DNA of 64,000 bases from Methylovirgula ligni (lineage in GTDB: Bacteria > Pseudomonadota > Alphaproteobacteria > Rhizobiales > Beijerinckiaceae). The notes under the pieces are model-generated. The model was given only the letters and a program-made list of their open reading frames with translations, searched no databases and was not told the origin of the DNA. Made by a program: the position numbers and the translations under genes. Shown one piece after another: positions 54,032 to 62,103 of this stretch. Location: positions 310,001 through 374,000 of the forward strand of contig NZ_CP025086.1 of assembly GCF_004135935.1 (NCBI RefSeq), read 5' to 3'. How positions within the stretch are numbered: position 1 is the stretch's first letter; every line of letters starts with the position of its first letter.

Positions 54032-55947
54032 GCGGCGGGCGTCTTGGCCGCGGGTTCGGCCACGGCCTTGGTGAGCACACGCGTCAGTCTGGCGGCGAAA
54101 TCGGCGGCATTCACCGGCTTCTCGCCATCGAGCAGGCGCGCCTCGTCGAAAACGAGCCAGATGATGTCGGCGAGCGCCGCCTTGTCGGCGTGGCCGACTT
54201 GCGCCGCCAGCGCCGCGACCAGCGGATGCGACGGGTTGATTTCAAGCACCGGCTTGCTCGCCTCACGCAACTGGCCATGTTCGGCGAGGATGCGCTCCAG
54301 CCGCCGGTCGAAGCCATGTTCCGGCGCGATCAGACAGGCGGGGCTTTCGGACAAGCGGTCCGAGGCGCGCACGTCGGAGACCGAGTCCGCCAGCTCCTGC
54401 TTCATCAGAACGAAGAGCGAGGCCAGCGCCGCGGAGGGCGGCTCGGCGGCCGTCTCCTCCTTGCCTTCGAGCAGCGGGATCGCCTTGATGTCCGCCGCGC
54501 CTTGCGAGATGGATTTGAACGGCTTGCCGTCGTAGCCGGCCGCGGACGAGACCCAGAAGGCGTCGATCGGATCGGCAAGCAACAGAACCTCGATGCCTCG
54601 CGCGCGAAAACCTTCGAGCTGCGGGCTTGCGGCGAGCGTCTTCGCATCGTCGCCGTTGAGATAATAAATCGCCGTCTGGTTCGGCCGCAGCGCCGCGACA
54701 TAGGCCGCGAGCGTGCGCTTGCCATCGAGATCAGCGGTCGAGGTAAAGCGCGCGAGTTTGAAGAGCACGTCGCGGCGCTCGGGGTCTTCGTAAAGACCTT
54801 CCTTCAGCACCGCGCCAAAGTTCGCCCAGATCTTTCCGAAAGCCTCGGGATCGGTTTCCTCGAGCTTGGTCAGTTCCTGCGTGACGCGATTGGCAACCGC
54901 CTTCTTGATCGACGCGAAGACCGGACTCTGCTGGATCAATTCGCGCGACATGTTGAGCGGCAGATCGGCGGAATCGACGACAAGCCGGACAAAGCGCAGC
55001 CAGCTCGGCAGAAGATCGGCGTCCGCCGCGATCAGCACATGCCGCACATAAAGCTTGCCGCGGCCTTTGCGCGATGAATCGAAAAGATCGAACGGGCGCG
55101 AGCCGGGAACGAAGGCAAGCACAGTATATTCGTGCCGTCCCTCGGCGCGCCAATGCAGCGTCAGCGCCGGTTCGTCGAACTGGCCGGAAAGATCGTGGTA
55201 GAATTCGGCATATTCCTGCTCGGTGATGGCGCTCTTGGGTTTGGTCCAGAGCGCGGAGCCCTCGGTCAGCTTGTGCGGCTCCTGGCCCGGCGCCTCTACG
55301 AGAGCTATCGGCACCGTGATCGCGCTCGAATGTTCGCGCAGGATGTGCTCGGCCCGCGATGGCTCGAGATATTCGCCGGCCGCCTCCTTGAGATGCAGGA
55401 TCACGCGCGTACCGCGCACCGGCGCCTTGTCGAGAGCCAGCGGCGCGATCGAGAACGTGCCTTTGCCGTCCGAACTCCAGAGAAAGGCTTCATCCGAACC
55501 CGCCTTGCGGGTCTCTATATCGATGCGGTCCGCCACCATGAAGGCCGAATAGAAGCCGATGCCAAACTGGCCGATCAGATCCTTGCCCGCCGCATCGTCC
55601 TTGGCCTCAGTATTCAGCCGGTCGAGGAAGGCGCGCGTGCCCGAGCGCGCGATGGTGCCCAGCGCCTGCGTCAAATCCTCTTGCGACATGCCGATGCCGT
55701 TGTCGGCGACGGTCAGTGTTTTCGACTCTTTGTCGAGGGTGACGGTGATGAGAAAATTGCTGTCGTCGCCGACGAGGGCTGGATTGGCGAGCGCCTCGTA
55801 GCGCAGCTTTTCGCAGGCGTCAGCGCCATTTGAGACAAGTTCGCGCAGGAAAATATCGCGCTCGGAATAGACCGAGTGGACCATGAGATCGAGGAGCCGC
55901 GAAACATCTGCCTGAAACGCATGCGATTGGCTTGCGGCCGCTTCCAT
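54028..55947 (-). CDS. htpG: molecular chaperone HtpG (Hsp90)
   Basis: This protein of about 639 residues is a dimeric ATP-dependent chaperone. The GHKL ATPase has RDIFLRELVSNGADACEKLR, VADNGIGMSQEDL and IGQFGIGFYSAFMVAD. The middle domain shows RGKLYVRHVLIAADADLLPS and DSADLPLNMSRELIQ. The length is close to the family norm (about 620-640). ATG 55947 is preferred because GGGAG lies nine bases upstream, while at ATG 55956 that GGGAG abuts the codon; the true start could be either. A heat-shock-like promoter is upstream. Its stop overlaps the prmC start. Confidence 0.95.
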   Translation of the reverse strand: MEAAASQSHAFQADVSRLLDLMVHSVYSERDIFLRELVSNGADACEKLRYEALANPALVGDDSNFLITVTLDKESKTLTVADNGIGMSQEDLTQALGTIARSGTRAFLDRLNTEAKDDAAGKDLIGQFGIGFYSAFMVADRIDIETRKAGSDEAFLWSSDGKGTFSIAPLALDKAPVRGTRVILHLKEAAGEYLEPSRAEHILREHSSAITVPIALVEAPGQEPHKLTEGSALWTKPKSAITEQEYAEFYHDLSGQFDEPALTLHWRAEGRHEYTVLAFVPGSRPFDLFDSSRKGRGKLYVRHVLIAADADLLPSWLRFVRLVVDSADLPLNMSRELIQQSPVFASIKKAVANRVTQELTKLEETDPEAFGKIWANFGAVLKEGLYEDPERRDVLFKLARFTSTADLDGKRTLAAYVAALRPNQTAIYYLNGDDAKTLAASPQLEGFRARGIEVLLLADPIDAFWVSSAAGYDGKPFKSISQGAADIKAIPLLEGKEETAAEPPSAALASLFVLMKQELADSVSDVRASDRLSESPACLIAPEHGFDRRLERILAEHGQLREASKPVLEINPSHPLVAALAAQVGHADKAALADIIWLVFDEARLLDGEKPVNAADFAARLTRVLTKAVAEPAAKTPAA

Positions 55948-56003
55948 CTGTGACATCTCCCGAGTCAGAATTTCAAAAGTCAGGTTTTGAGGGTTGCGCG
56001 CGC

Positions 56004-56035
56004 CACATATCGCTTTTGCGACATGCGAATTCAAG
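56004..56035 (-). promoter_or_regulatory. candidate htpG promoter, RpoH-like
   Basis: On the minus strand CTTGAA (56035-56030) is followed after 18 bases by GATATGT (56011-56005). This resembles the alphaproteobacterial heat-shock consensus CTTG..-N17-CyTATnT. It lies about 60 bases before the htpG ATG and downstream of the small-RNA terminator, where a separate htpG promoter is needed. Confidence 0.4.
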
Positions 56036-56079
56036 GCGAAGCGCGAGCCGGGCGCCGGGAGGAGATGGAACAAGGATGG

Positions 56080-56120
56080 ATAAAAAGGGGCCGGCTGAAG
56101 CAAGAAGGCTTCAAGCCGGC
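56080..56120 (-). terminator. strong intrinsic terminator of the small RNA
   Basis: On the minus strand a 14-bp stem with one bulge (arms 56106-56120 and 56086-56099, 6-nt loop) is followed by a C and five Ts (56084-56080). It has the canonical form and insulates htpG from upstream transcription. Confidence 0.88.
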
Positions 56121-56303
56121 CCTATAGTGTCGCCGCATCTCATCTGAGGCGGGCCCAATCACGATCCAGCGGGGGGCTGGGGGGCTGACGAGTCCGCTAG
56201 AACCGCGTCCGAACCCTTGGCGACAGAGTGGAAGTTTCATCCCCCAAATCGGCGGGTACTGGGCTGCAAAAGGGCGAAACTGTGATTCGCTGACGCCGTC
56301 CAC
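56080..56303 (-). ncRNA. candidate independently transcribed structured small RNA, unidentified
   Basis: A unit of about 224 nt fills most of the gap between htpG and DUF2794. It has a sigma-70-like promoter at its 5' end (TTGAAA, 17-bp spacer, TCAAAT). Helix A is agtttc/gaaact (56231-56236 with 56274-56279). Helix B is tgtcgcc/ggcgaca (56126-56132 with 56217-56223), closing a domain of 98 nt that contains a ccagc/gctgg hairpin. A strong terminator is at its 3' end. No frame here looks like protein. Size and the AAGGGTTC piece make 6S RNA one possibility, but I cannot assign it; it lacks the SRP, RNase P and tmRNA signatures. Confidence 0.6.
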
Positions 56304-56309
56304 AGCGAC

Positions 56310-56338
56310 GGATTTGATGATTAATTCTTTTATATTTC
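56310..56338 (-). promoter_or_regulatory. sigma-70-like promoter of the small RNA
   Basis: TTGAAA (minus strand, 56338-56333) and TCAAAT (56315-56310) are separated by exactly 17 bases inside an AT-rich patch. They match the -35 box at 5 of 6 and the -10 box at 4 of 6 positions. The predicted start is near 56303. Confidence 0.5.
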
Positions 56339-56478
56339 AAATAATTACGAGGCTGGCAGAATCACAACCTCATGCCGGCGCAAGAAAAGTTGAGCGCCAG
56401 CGCCGCGCGCTCCTGCCAGGTCGCCGAAAGGCTTGCCGGCTCCCGCGCTTTCCGCAATCATGGGGGTGGAGGGCCGGT

Positions 56479-56910
56479 ATGAGCATGGAGTCGGCGGACG
56501 AGAATTTCCTGGCGGCACGCATCGTGCCGCTCAGCCCAAGCCAAACTGCACGAAGCCAGACTGTGCCAAGCCAGACCGCCAGCAGCCCGCCCCGCTCCGC
56601 CCCGTCGCCAGCGCAGGTGACTTTCGACCGGCAGGAATTACGCGATATTCTTGATCTTTATGGCCGCAAGGTCGCCGCCGGCGAATGGCGCGATTACGCC
56701 ATCTCCTTCACCAGCCAGAAGGCGGTGTTCTCTATCTACCGGCGGACGGCGGAATTCCCGCTCTACCGGATCGAGAAAAACCCCAAGACGGCGCGCAAGC
56801 AGGGCCTCTACAGCGTCATCGCCGCGACCGGGCTGATCCTGAAGCGCGGTCACGATCTCAAGCGCGTCATCGGCGTGCTGGAGAAGAAGCTGAGCTTGGT
56901 CTCCGGATGA
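56479..56910 (+). CDS. DUF2794 family protein
   Basis: This 143-residue cytoplasmic protein consists of a disordered N-terminal 45 residues and the DUF2794 domain: VTFDRQELRDILDLYGRKVA, GEWRDYAISF, FSIYRRTAEFPLYRIEKNPK and ATGLILKRGHDLKRVIGVLE. The family is alphaproteobacterial and has no known function. ATG 56479 is used since GGAGG lies six bases upstream; the frame extends to 56314 without conservation. The N-terminal region encodes three imperfect AAGCCAGACTG-like units (56538-56580). A good terminator follows. Confidence 0.92.
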   Translation: MSMESADENFLAARIVPLSPSQTARSQTVPSQTASSPPRSAPSPAQVTFDRQELRDILDLYGRKVAAGEWRDYAISFTSQKAVFSIYRRTAEFPLYRIEKNPKTARKQGLYSVIAATGLILKRGHDLKRVIGVLEKKLSLVSG

Positions 56911-56912
56911 CA

Positions 56913-56936
56913 AAAGCCCCGCCGGAGCGGGGCTTT
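56913..56936 (+). terminator. Rho-independent terminator of DUF2794
   Basis: aaagccccg (56913-56921) and cggggcttt (56928-56936) form a perfect 9-bp stem with a 6-nt loop, followed by ATTTCTAT. It starts two bases after the stop. It can also fold on the other strand (followed by TTTTG) and may serve the convergent ybhL gene. Confidence 0.88.
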
Positions 56937-56991
56937 ATTTCTATCTCAGGTCTTCGTCTTTATGGCGCAGATGCGAAACATCGCATCTGCT

Positions 56992-57774
56992 TTAGTTGTT
57001 GCGCGAGCCGGTGAGCTGCAGCACCGCGACGAAGATGTTGATGAAGTCGAGATAGAGGCGCAGCGCGCCGTTGACCGACTTCTTTTCCGCCGTCTCGTGA
57101 TCGTCGGAAGCGTAATACATTTCCTTGATCGACTGCGTGTCCCAGGCGGTGAGGCCGGCGAAGATGATCACCGTCAAAATGCTCAGCGCGAACTGCAGGC
57201 CCGTGCTGTGCAGGAAGATGTTGACGACGCTGGCGATGATAAGCCCGAACAGGCCCATCATCATGAACGAGCCCATCGCCGAGAGCGAACGCGGCGTCGT
57301 ATAGCCGTAAAGGCTCAGCGCGCCGAAGGAGCCCGCCGTAATGAAGAACGCGCGAGCGATCGAATTGCCGGTATAGACCAGCACCAAGGTCGAGAGCGAC
57401 AAGCCCATTGCCGCCGAGAAGACGAAGAACAACGCGCGTGCCGTCGAGGCCGAGATGCGGTTGATCTGGAACGAAAAGAAGAAGACGAGCGCCAGCGGCG
57501 CGAACACGACCAGCCACTTGAGCGGGCTGAAATAGATCGCCTGGCCAAAAGCCGTGAGATAAATGTTGCCGAGGTGCGCGACCGCCTGCGCCGGATCGTG
57601 CGTTACCGCCAGCAAATTGGCGCCATAGGCGAAAAGGCCCGTGACTGCGAGGCCGATCACCATATTGTTGTAGACGCCGAGCATGTAGGAGCGAAGGCCC
57701 TGGTCGATCTGGGCACGGCCTGCCTGGGGAACGCTCTGCCCCCAGCGGGCGGTGTTGCGGTCGAAGTCGGACAT
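56992..57774 (-). CDS. Bax inhibitor-1/YbhL family membrane protein
   Basis: This 260-residue protein has seven TMs of the BI-1 (YccA/YbhL/TMBIM) family. The start is MSDFDRNTARWGQSVPQAGR and the first TM segment contains MLGVYNNMVIGLAVTGLFAY. The conserved LTAWDTQSIKEMYYASDDHE (two-Asp sensor region of BI-1 channels) and a short charged tail LRLYLDFINIFVAVLQLTGS follow. The family includes pH-gated calcium-leak channels; the bacterial role is unclear. GAGGA precedes the ATG. Its 5' UTR holds two tandem hairpins, like the ybhL RNA motif known from alphaproteobacteria. Confidence 0.94.
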   Translation of the reverse strand: MSDFDRNTARWGQSVPQAGRAQIDQGLRSYMLGVYNNMVIGLAVTGLFAYGANLLAVTHDPAQAVAHLGNIYLTAFGQAIYFSPLKWLVVFAPLALVFFFSFQINRISASTARALFFVFSAAMGLSLSTLVLVYTGNSIARAFFITAGSFGALSLYGYTTPRSLSAMGSFMMMGLFGLIIASVVNIFLHSTGLQFALSILTVIIFAGLTAWDTQSIKEMYYASDDHETAEKKSVNGALRLYLDFINIFVAVLQLTGSRNN

Positions 57775-57791
57775 TGTTTCCTCGTGGGTTA

Positions 57792-57833
57792 GGAGGCTTG
57801 ATCGCCTCCGGCCGCCGATCTCTCGTCCGGCGG
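57792..57833 (-). promoter_or_regulatory. tandem-hairpin leader of ybhL (ybhL RNA motif candidate)
   Basis: Two adjacent perfect hairpins lie 18-59 bases before the ATG: ccgccg/cggcgg (57812-57833, 10-nt loop) and ggaggc/gcctcc (57792-57809, 6-nt loop). A ybhL leader motif was described from comparative genomics of alphaproteobacteria; position and gene fit. I have not compared it with a covariance model. Confidence 0.6.
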
Positions 57834-57907
57834 GAACATCGCCGATAATATGGCCCAGCGGCCAAAGTCATACAAGGCCGCCGCCACGCTTCAGGACATG
57901 GCGAAAC

Positions 57908-60451
57908 CTATAAATTTCGTAAGGTTTCGGCGGGTTTACGACCCAGAATCCGCCATGTTCCGAAAAGTCCAAGCGCAACCGCGGCGATGAGCGCGACGGC
58001 CGCGGCGACGAGCGCCTGCGGCCAGAGCCAGACGAAATCGAGCTTCATGACGAGTTGCACGACGGCGAGCGCGGCGGCGCTTCCCGCAACGACGCCGAAA
58101 AGCGCTGCCGCGGCGCCGATGAGGCCGAATTCGCAGATGAGCGAGACAATGAGCCGCCGCCGGGTCGCGCCGAGCACTTTCAGCACCACCACGTCATAAA
58201 GCCGCGCCCGCTGCCCGGCGGCGAGCGCCCCGGCCAGAACCAGGGTGGCGGCGAGCAGCGCGACGGCCGCCGCGCCACGCACCGCAGCGGCCAGTTCGTC
58301 GACGACCTGCCGCACGGCCTCAAGCGCATCCTTGAGGCGCAGACTCACGACATCGGGATAGGCCATTGCAATATCCCGGACCAGCCTCCGCTCCCTCGCC
58401 TCCGGCGGCGGCGTGGTGAAGGCAAGCGTCGCGAGATTGGAATAAGGCGCGCCGGCGAAGGTCGCGGGCGAAAAGACGAGCACGAAATTGATGCCGAGAT
58501 TGGTCCAATCGACTTTGCGCAGACTGACGATACGCGCCTCGATCTCGCGGCCGAGCACATTGACGGTGATGCTGTCGCCGAGGCCAAGACCCAGCCCCGC
58601 CGCGATGTCTGCTGCAATAGAGACTTCCGGCGGCCCGGCATAATTTTGCGGCCACCAACGCCCCGCGACGAGCTTCGAGCCGGCGGGCAATGTCGCGGCG
58701 ACGGTGATGCCGCGATCGCCTTGCAGGGCCCAGGCGGCGTCGGCACTGATCTTCACGCTCTCGGCCGGCTGTCCCTTGAGCCGCACGATGCGCCCACGCA
58801 GCATCGGCACGATTTCGATCTGGCCGCCCGGCGCGTCGGCCAGCACGAAATCGCGGAAGGCCGGTGTCTGCGCCTTCTCAACGCCGAGGAAAAAGAAATC
58901 CGGCACGGCACCGGTGCGCCCGCGGTTGAAGAGCGCATGCAGATTGCCGTCGATGAGCGTCAACGCAACGATCAGCGTGAGCCCGAGCCCGAGCGAGAGA
59001 ATGATGACCGGCGTCAGCGCGCCGGGCCGGTGCAGGTTGGCGATTGCGAGCCGCAGCTCGATATCGCGCGGGCGGATCTTTTTTGCTCCGCGCATGATGA
59101 GCGTCGCGGCGCCACGCAGCAGTGCGAAGGCGCCGAGGGAGGCGACGATGAAAACGAGCGCCAGTTTGCGGTCTGGCGAGAAGACGAGAACCGAGAGCGC
59201 AAGTCCCCCGGCGGCGAGCGCGAACAGCACGAGATAAAACGGCTTCAGCAGCGGCTTTTCCGGCGCGATCTCGTCACGGAAAAGGGCCGAGACCGGCACG
59301 TCATGCGCGCGCCCGAGCGGCAGCAGCGCGAAGGCCAGCACCGTCAGCGTGCCATAGATGAGGCCCGCGCCGATCTCGCCCGGGAACACTCCCGGCACGA
59401 AGGGAAACGGCAGGAAAGCGGCAAAGGCCGCATTGAGCGCGAAGGGCAGCGCGACGCCGAGCGCGATGCCGGCGGCCATGCCGATCGACGCCATGGCCAG
59501 CACCTCGATCAACATGACGAAGAAGACGAAAAAGCCGGACGCGCCAAGCGCCTTCAAGGTCGCGATGGTTTCGGTCTTGCGTTCGACGAAGCTTGTCGAC
59601 GCATTGGCGACGCCAACCCCGCCGATGAGCAGAGCGCTGAGCCCGACGAGGATCAGGAACTGGCTGAAGCGGTCCAGATCTCGCGAAAATTCCGGCGAGA
59701 CGTTTTTCCATGTCCTGATGTCGAAGCCGGCGGACGGCAATGCCTTGCGAACCGCCGCGCGGACCGCTTCCGGCGTTTCGTCCGGCCGCAGCGAGAGCCG
59801 GTAAAGCCAGCGCACCAGCGCACCCGGCTGCAGGAGTTTCGTCGCCCTCAACGCCGCGTCGGACACGATGACGCGCGGGCCGAAGCCGACGCCGGCGGCG
59901 AGCTTGTCCGGTTCGCTCGTCAGGATGGCGCGCAGGGCGAAGGTTGCCACGCCGACCTTGAAGCGTGCGCCGGGCTTGAGATTAAGCCGCGCGGCGAACG
60001 CCGAGTCCGCAGCGACGCCAAAAGCGCCGTCGCGAAAGGCCAGCAGGCTGGCCAGGTCTTGCGGCGGGTTCAGCCCCACCTGGCCCGCGACGGGATAGCT
60101 CGCATCGACGGCCTTCATCTCGATCAGCGCTACCTCGGCATCGGCGCTTCGGGCCATGGCGCGGATCAGTGCAATCCGGCTGAGATTGCCATAGGACGCG
60201 AGCACGGCACGTTCGCCGGGCGTCGCCTCGCGCTGAATGAGATCAAAGGAAATATCGCCGCCGAGGATAATGCGGCCTTTCTCGACGAGGCCTTGCGCGA
60301 GCGAGCGCGTGATCGAGCCGACGCCGACAATCGCCATCAGCCCGAGCGTCAGACAGGCGATGAGGATGAAAAAGCCGCCGAGACCACCGCGAAAGTCGCG
60401 CAGCGCCAGACGGACGGCCAGAGAAAACGGTCGAAAGGCGGATGCGGGCAT
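57908..60451 (-). CDS. ybbP: FtsX-like ABC transporter permease (YbbP type)
   Basis: This 847-residue permease has two MacB/FtsX-like halves and ten or so TMs. It starts MPASAFRPFSLAVRLALRDFR and LGGFFILIACLTLGLMAIVG. Large periplasmic domains follow TM1, and FtsX cores are at about 265-395 (VERKTETIATLKALGASGFF) and 720-840 (RLYDVVVLKVLGATRRRLIV). It pairs with the ybbA-like ATPase and with tesA, the same trio as E. coli tesA-ybbA-ybbP, thought to act on lipids or lipoproteins. Here a PilZ-like gene lies between ATPase and permease (36 bp before this start). Confidence 0.9.
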   Translation of the reverse strand: MPASAFRPFSLAVRLALRDFRGGLGGFFILIACLTLGLMAIVGVGSITRSLAQGLVEKGRIILGGDISFDLIQREATPGERAVLASYGNLSRIALIRAMARSADAEVALIEMKAVDASYPVAGQVGLNPPQDLASLLAFRDGAFGVAADSAFAARLNLKPGARFKVGVATFALRAILTSEPDKLAAGVGFGPRVIVSDAALRATKLLQPGALVRWLYRLSLRPDETPEAVRAAVRKALPSAGFDIRTWKNVSPEFSRDLDRFSQFLILVGLSALLIGGVGVANASTSFVERKTETIATLKALGASGFFVFFVMLIEVLAMASIGMAAGIALGVALPFALNAAFAAFLPFPFVPGVFPGEIGAGLIYGTLTVLAFALLPLGRAHDVPVSALFRDEIAPEKPLLKPFYLVLFALAAGGLALSVLVFSPDRKLALVFIVASLGAFALLRGAATLIMRGAKKIRPRDIELRLAIANLHRPGALTPVIILSLGLGLTLIVALTLIDGNLHALFNRGRTGAVPDFFFLGVEKAQTPAFRDFVLADAPGGQIEIVPMLRGRIVRLKGQPAESVKISADAAWALQGDRGITVAATLPAGSKLVAGRWWPQNYAGPPEVSIAADIAAGLGLGLGDSITVNVLGREIEARIVSLRKVDWTNLGINFVLVFSPATFAGAPYSNLATLAFTTPPPEARERRLVRDIAMAYPDVVSLRLKDALEAVRQVVDELAAAVRGAAAVALLAATLVLAGALAAGQRARLYDVVVLKVLGATRRRLIVSLICEFGLIGAAAALFGVVAGSAAALAVVQLVMKLDFVWLWPQALVAAAVALIAAVALGLFGTWRILGRKPAETLRNL

Positions 60452-60487
60452 CGGCTGGCCGTGCCACGGCTTTGTGGCGAAGTGGGG

Positions 60488-61279
60488 TCAGTCGAACCTG
60501 AGGTTTTCGTCCAGGCTTTCGATCATCTGGTCGAATTCGACGGTAAAGCCGCTCTCGAAGCTGCGCAGAACCTTGCCGGACTTGGCGTCCCGCCAGCCGA
60601 GCAGGATGCGCGTTCCGGCCCGCTGGATTTGCGCGGTCCGCAGCGTCGCCACCTTGTGCGACAACAGCGCGATCTTCGCCCGGTAGAGAGTGGTGTCGGA
60701 ATCAACGAGCCTGTAGACGCAGGCCGGATTGCGCAGCGTGATCCGCGCCATCAGCCGCTCGATATTGTCACGCTCGTTTTCGAGATCGAGCCCCCCCGCG
60801 TGAAGCTCGGCGAGCCTGGCAACGATCTTCTCGTGATAGACGATGTCCGGCGCGATGGAAAAACCGCTCTCGCTTTGATCGCGGACGACGCCCTGGACCA
60901 GGCCGAAATATTCGAGATCAATCCCGACCTTCATATTCAAAGGTATGGCGACTTTTCCCCCACCGGGCTCGTTATAGATGAGCACGATGCGCTCGGGCGT
61001 GACCCGCTGCGTCACGCAGGTCAGCTCCGCGCCATTCGGCAGCACGCATTTGCCGCTGAAAGGCCGCATCGTCGGGCGGGCGACCGTCGTCGAAGGGCGG
61101 CGACGGTCATTGGCGCCGCGGATGAACGAGTCACTTTGACGCGGATGCTGCGGCTGGCCTGTCACGGACGCGCTGACACCGGCCTTGGGCCCCCCAACTG
61201 GACGGCTTTCAACCTCCCCCGGATTCACGAGGCTCCATATGTTAAATCTGTGGGAAGGCTTTGTCGGCGTGTCCATCAT
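60488..61279 (-). CDS. PilZ-like domain protein
   Basis: This 263-residue cytoplasmic protein has a disordered first 70 residues. From RRRPSTTVARPTMRPFSGKC it shows a PilZ-like beta-barrel pattern (an RRxxx(R)-like basic start, then VTPERIVLIYNEPGGGKVAI, LEYFGLVQGVVRDQSESGFS), followed by a helical region (VARLAELHAGGLDLENERDN) and a second beta-rich part. The exact c-di-GMP motif (RxxxR and D/NxSxxG) is only partly met (DQSESG), so binding is uncertain. GGAG precedes the ATG pair. It lies between ybbA and ybbP on the same strand and is likely cotranscribed. Confidence 0.7.
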   Translation of the reverse strand: MMDTPTKPSHRFNIWSLVNPGEVESRPVGGPKAGVSASVTGQPQHPRQSDSFIRGANDRRRPSTTVARPTMRPFSGKCVLPNGAELTCVTQRVTPERIVLIYNEPGGGKVAIPLNMKVGIDLEYFGLVQGVVRDQSESGFSIAPDIVYHEKIVARLAELHAGGLDLENERDNIERLMARITLRNPACVYRLVDSDTTLYRAKIALLSHKVATLRTAQIQRAGTRILLGWRDAKSGKVLRSFESGFTVEFDQMIESLDENLRFD

Positions 61280-61380
61280 TGATCTCCGACGCGCGGGGGG
61301 CAGGCGCGCCGTGGACGGATTTTGAACGCGACAGGTAATTTTTTAGTTATTTTGGCGGCGGTTTGTGCCTGCGCCGCCGA

Positions 61381-62103
61381 TCAGTCGTTGGCGATAAGCC
61401 CCGGCGCGATCGCTCGCGCGGACGGCGCCGCGTCCGAGGTGATCCGCCCGGAGCGCAGGCGCAGGACGCGGTCGCAGCGTGCCGCCAAAGCCGCATCATG
61501 CGTGACGAGGACCAGCGTCGCGCCCCGCGCGCGCTGCAAACCGAAGAGGAGTTCGATCACGTGGGTTCCGTTCTCCTCATCGAGATTGCCGGTCGGCTCG
61601 TCGGCAATGAGGATCGACGGATTGGGGGCCAGAGCCCGCGCCAAAGCGACGCGCTGCTGCTCGCCGCCCGAAAGCTCGGCCGGATAATGCGCCAGCCGGT
61701 CGGCGAGGCCCACCGTCGCAAGCTCCGCTTCCGCCCGCTGGAAGGCTTGCGCCACGCCGGCGAGTTCGAGCGGCACGGCGACATTTTCGAGTGCCGTCAT
61801 CGTCGGGATGAGATGGAACGATTGAAAGACGATGCCGATCCGCGCGCCGCGAAAGCGCGCCAAGGCGTCTTCACTGAGCGCGTGCAGAGCCGTGCCGTCG
61901 ACCGTCACCGTGCCGGATTGCGGCCGCTCGAGCCCCGCCATCGCCATCAGCAACGTCGATTTGCCCGAGCCGGAGGGCCCCGTCAGCCCTACCGAGGAAC
62001 CGCGCGCGATGGCCAAGGAGATGCTTTTCAGGATATGAACGCGCGCCGCGCCGCGGCCAAGGCTCAAATCGACATCGTCAAATATGATCGCCGCATCGTT
62101 CAT
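61381..62103 (-). CDS. ybbA: ABC transporter ATP-binding protein (YbbA/LolD type)
   Basis: This 240-residue ATPase has Walker A GPSGSGKSTLL, Q-loop FQSFHLIP, signature LSGGEQQRVALARALAPNP, Walker B ILIADEPTGNLD and the H-loop THD. It is of the MacB/LolD/YbbA type that powers FtsX-like permeases, and ybbP two genes downstream is the partner. The start is MNDAAIIFDDVDLS at 62103; the upstream extension of the frame mirrors tesA. The start overlaps the divergent tesA start by 20 bp. Confidence 0.93.
   Translation of the reverse strand: MNDAAIIFDDVDLSLGRGAARVHILKSISLAIARGSSVGLTGPSGSGKSTLLMAMAGLERPQSGTVTVDGTALHALSEDALARFRGARIGIVFQSFHLIPTMTALENVAVPLELAGVAQAFQRAEAELATVGLADRLAHYPAELSGGEQQRVALARALAPNPSILIADEPTGNLDEENGTHVIELLFGLQRARGATLVLVTHDAALAARCDRVLRLRSGRITSDAAPSARAIAPGLIAND

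Noticed and set aside
56183-56215. Hammerhead-ribozyme-like core ctgacgag on the plus strand
   Set aside because: The first core box fits, but stem II does not close and GAAA is replaced by GAAC. The better-supported RNA is on the opposite strand.
56031-56303. 90-codon minus-strand frame over the small-RNA region
   Set aside because: It crosses the terminator stem and the conserved-looking helices and lacks a ribosome-binding site; read as structured RNA instead.
58055-61282. 1075-codon open frame opposite ybbP and the PilZ-like gene
   Set aside because: It runs antisense over two recognised genes with an Arg/Asp/Glu/Gln-rich composition and no start or domain signal. This is a mirror ORF.
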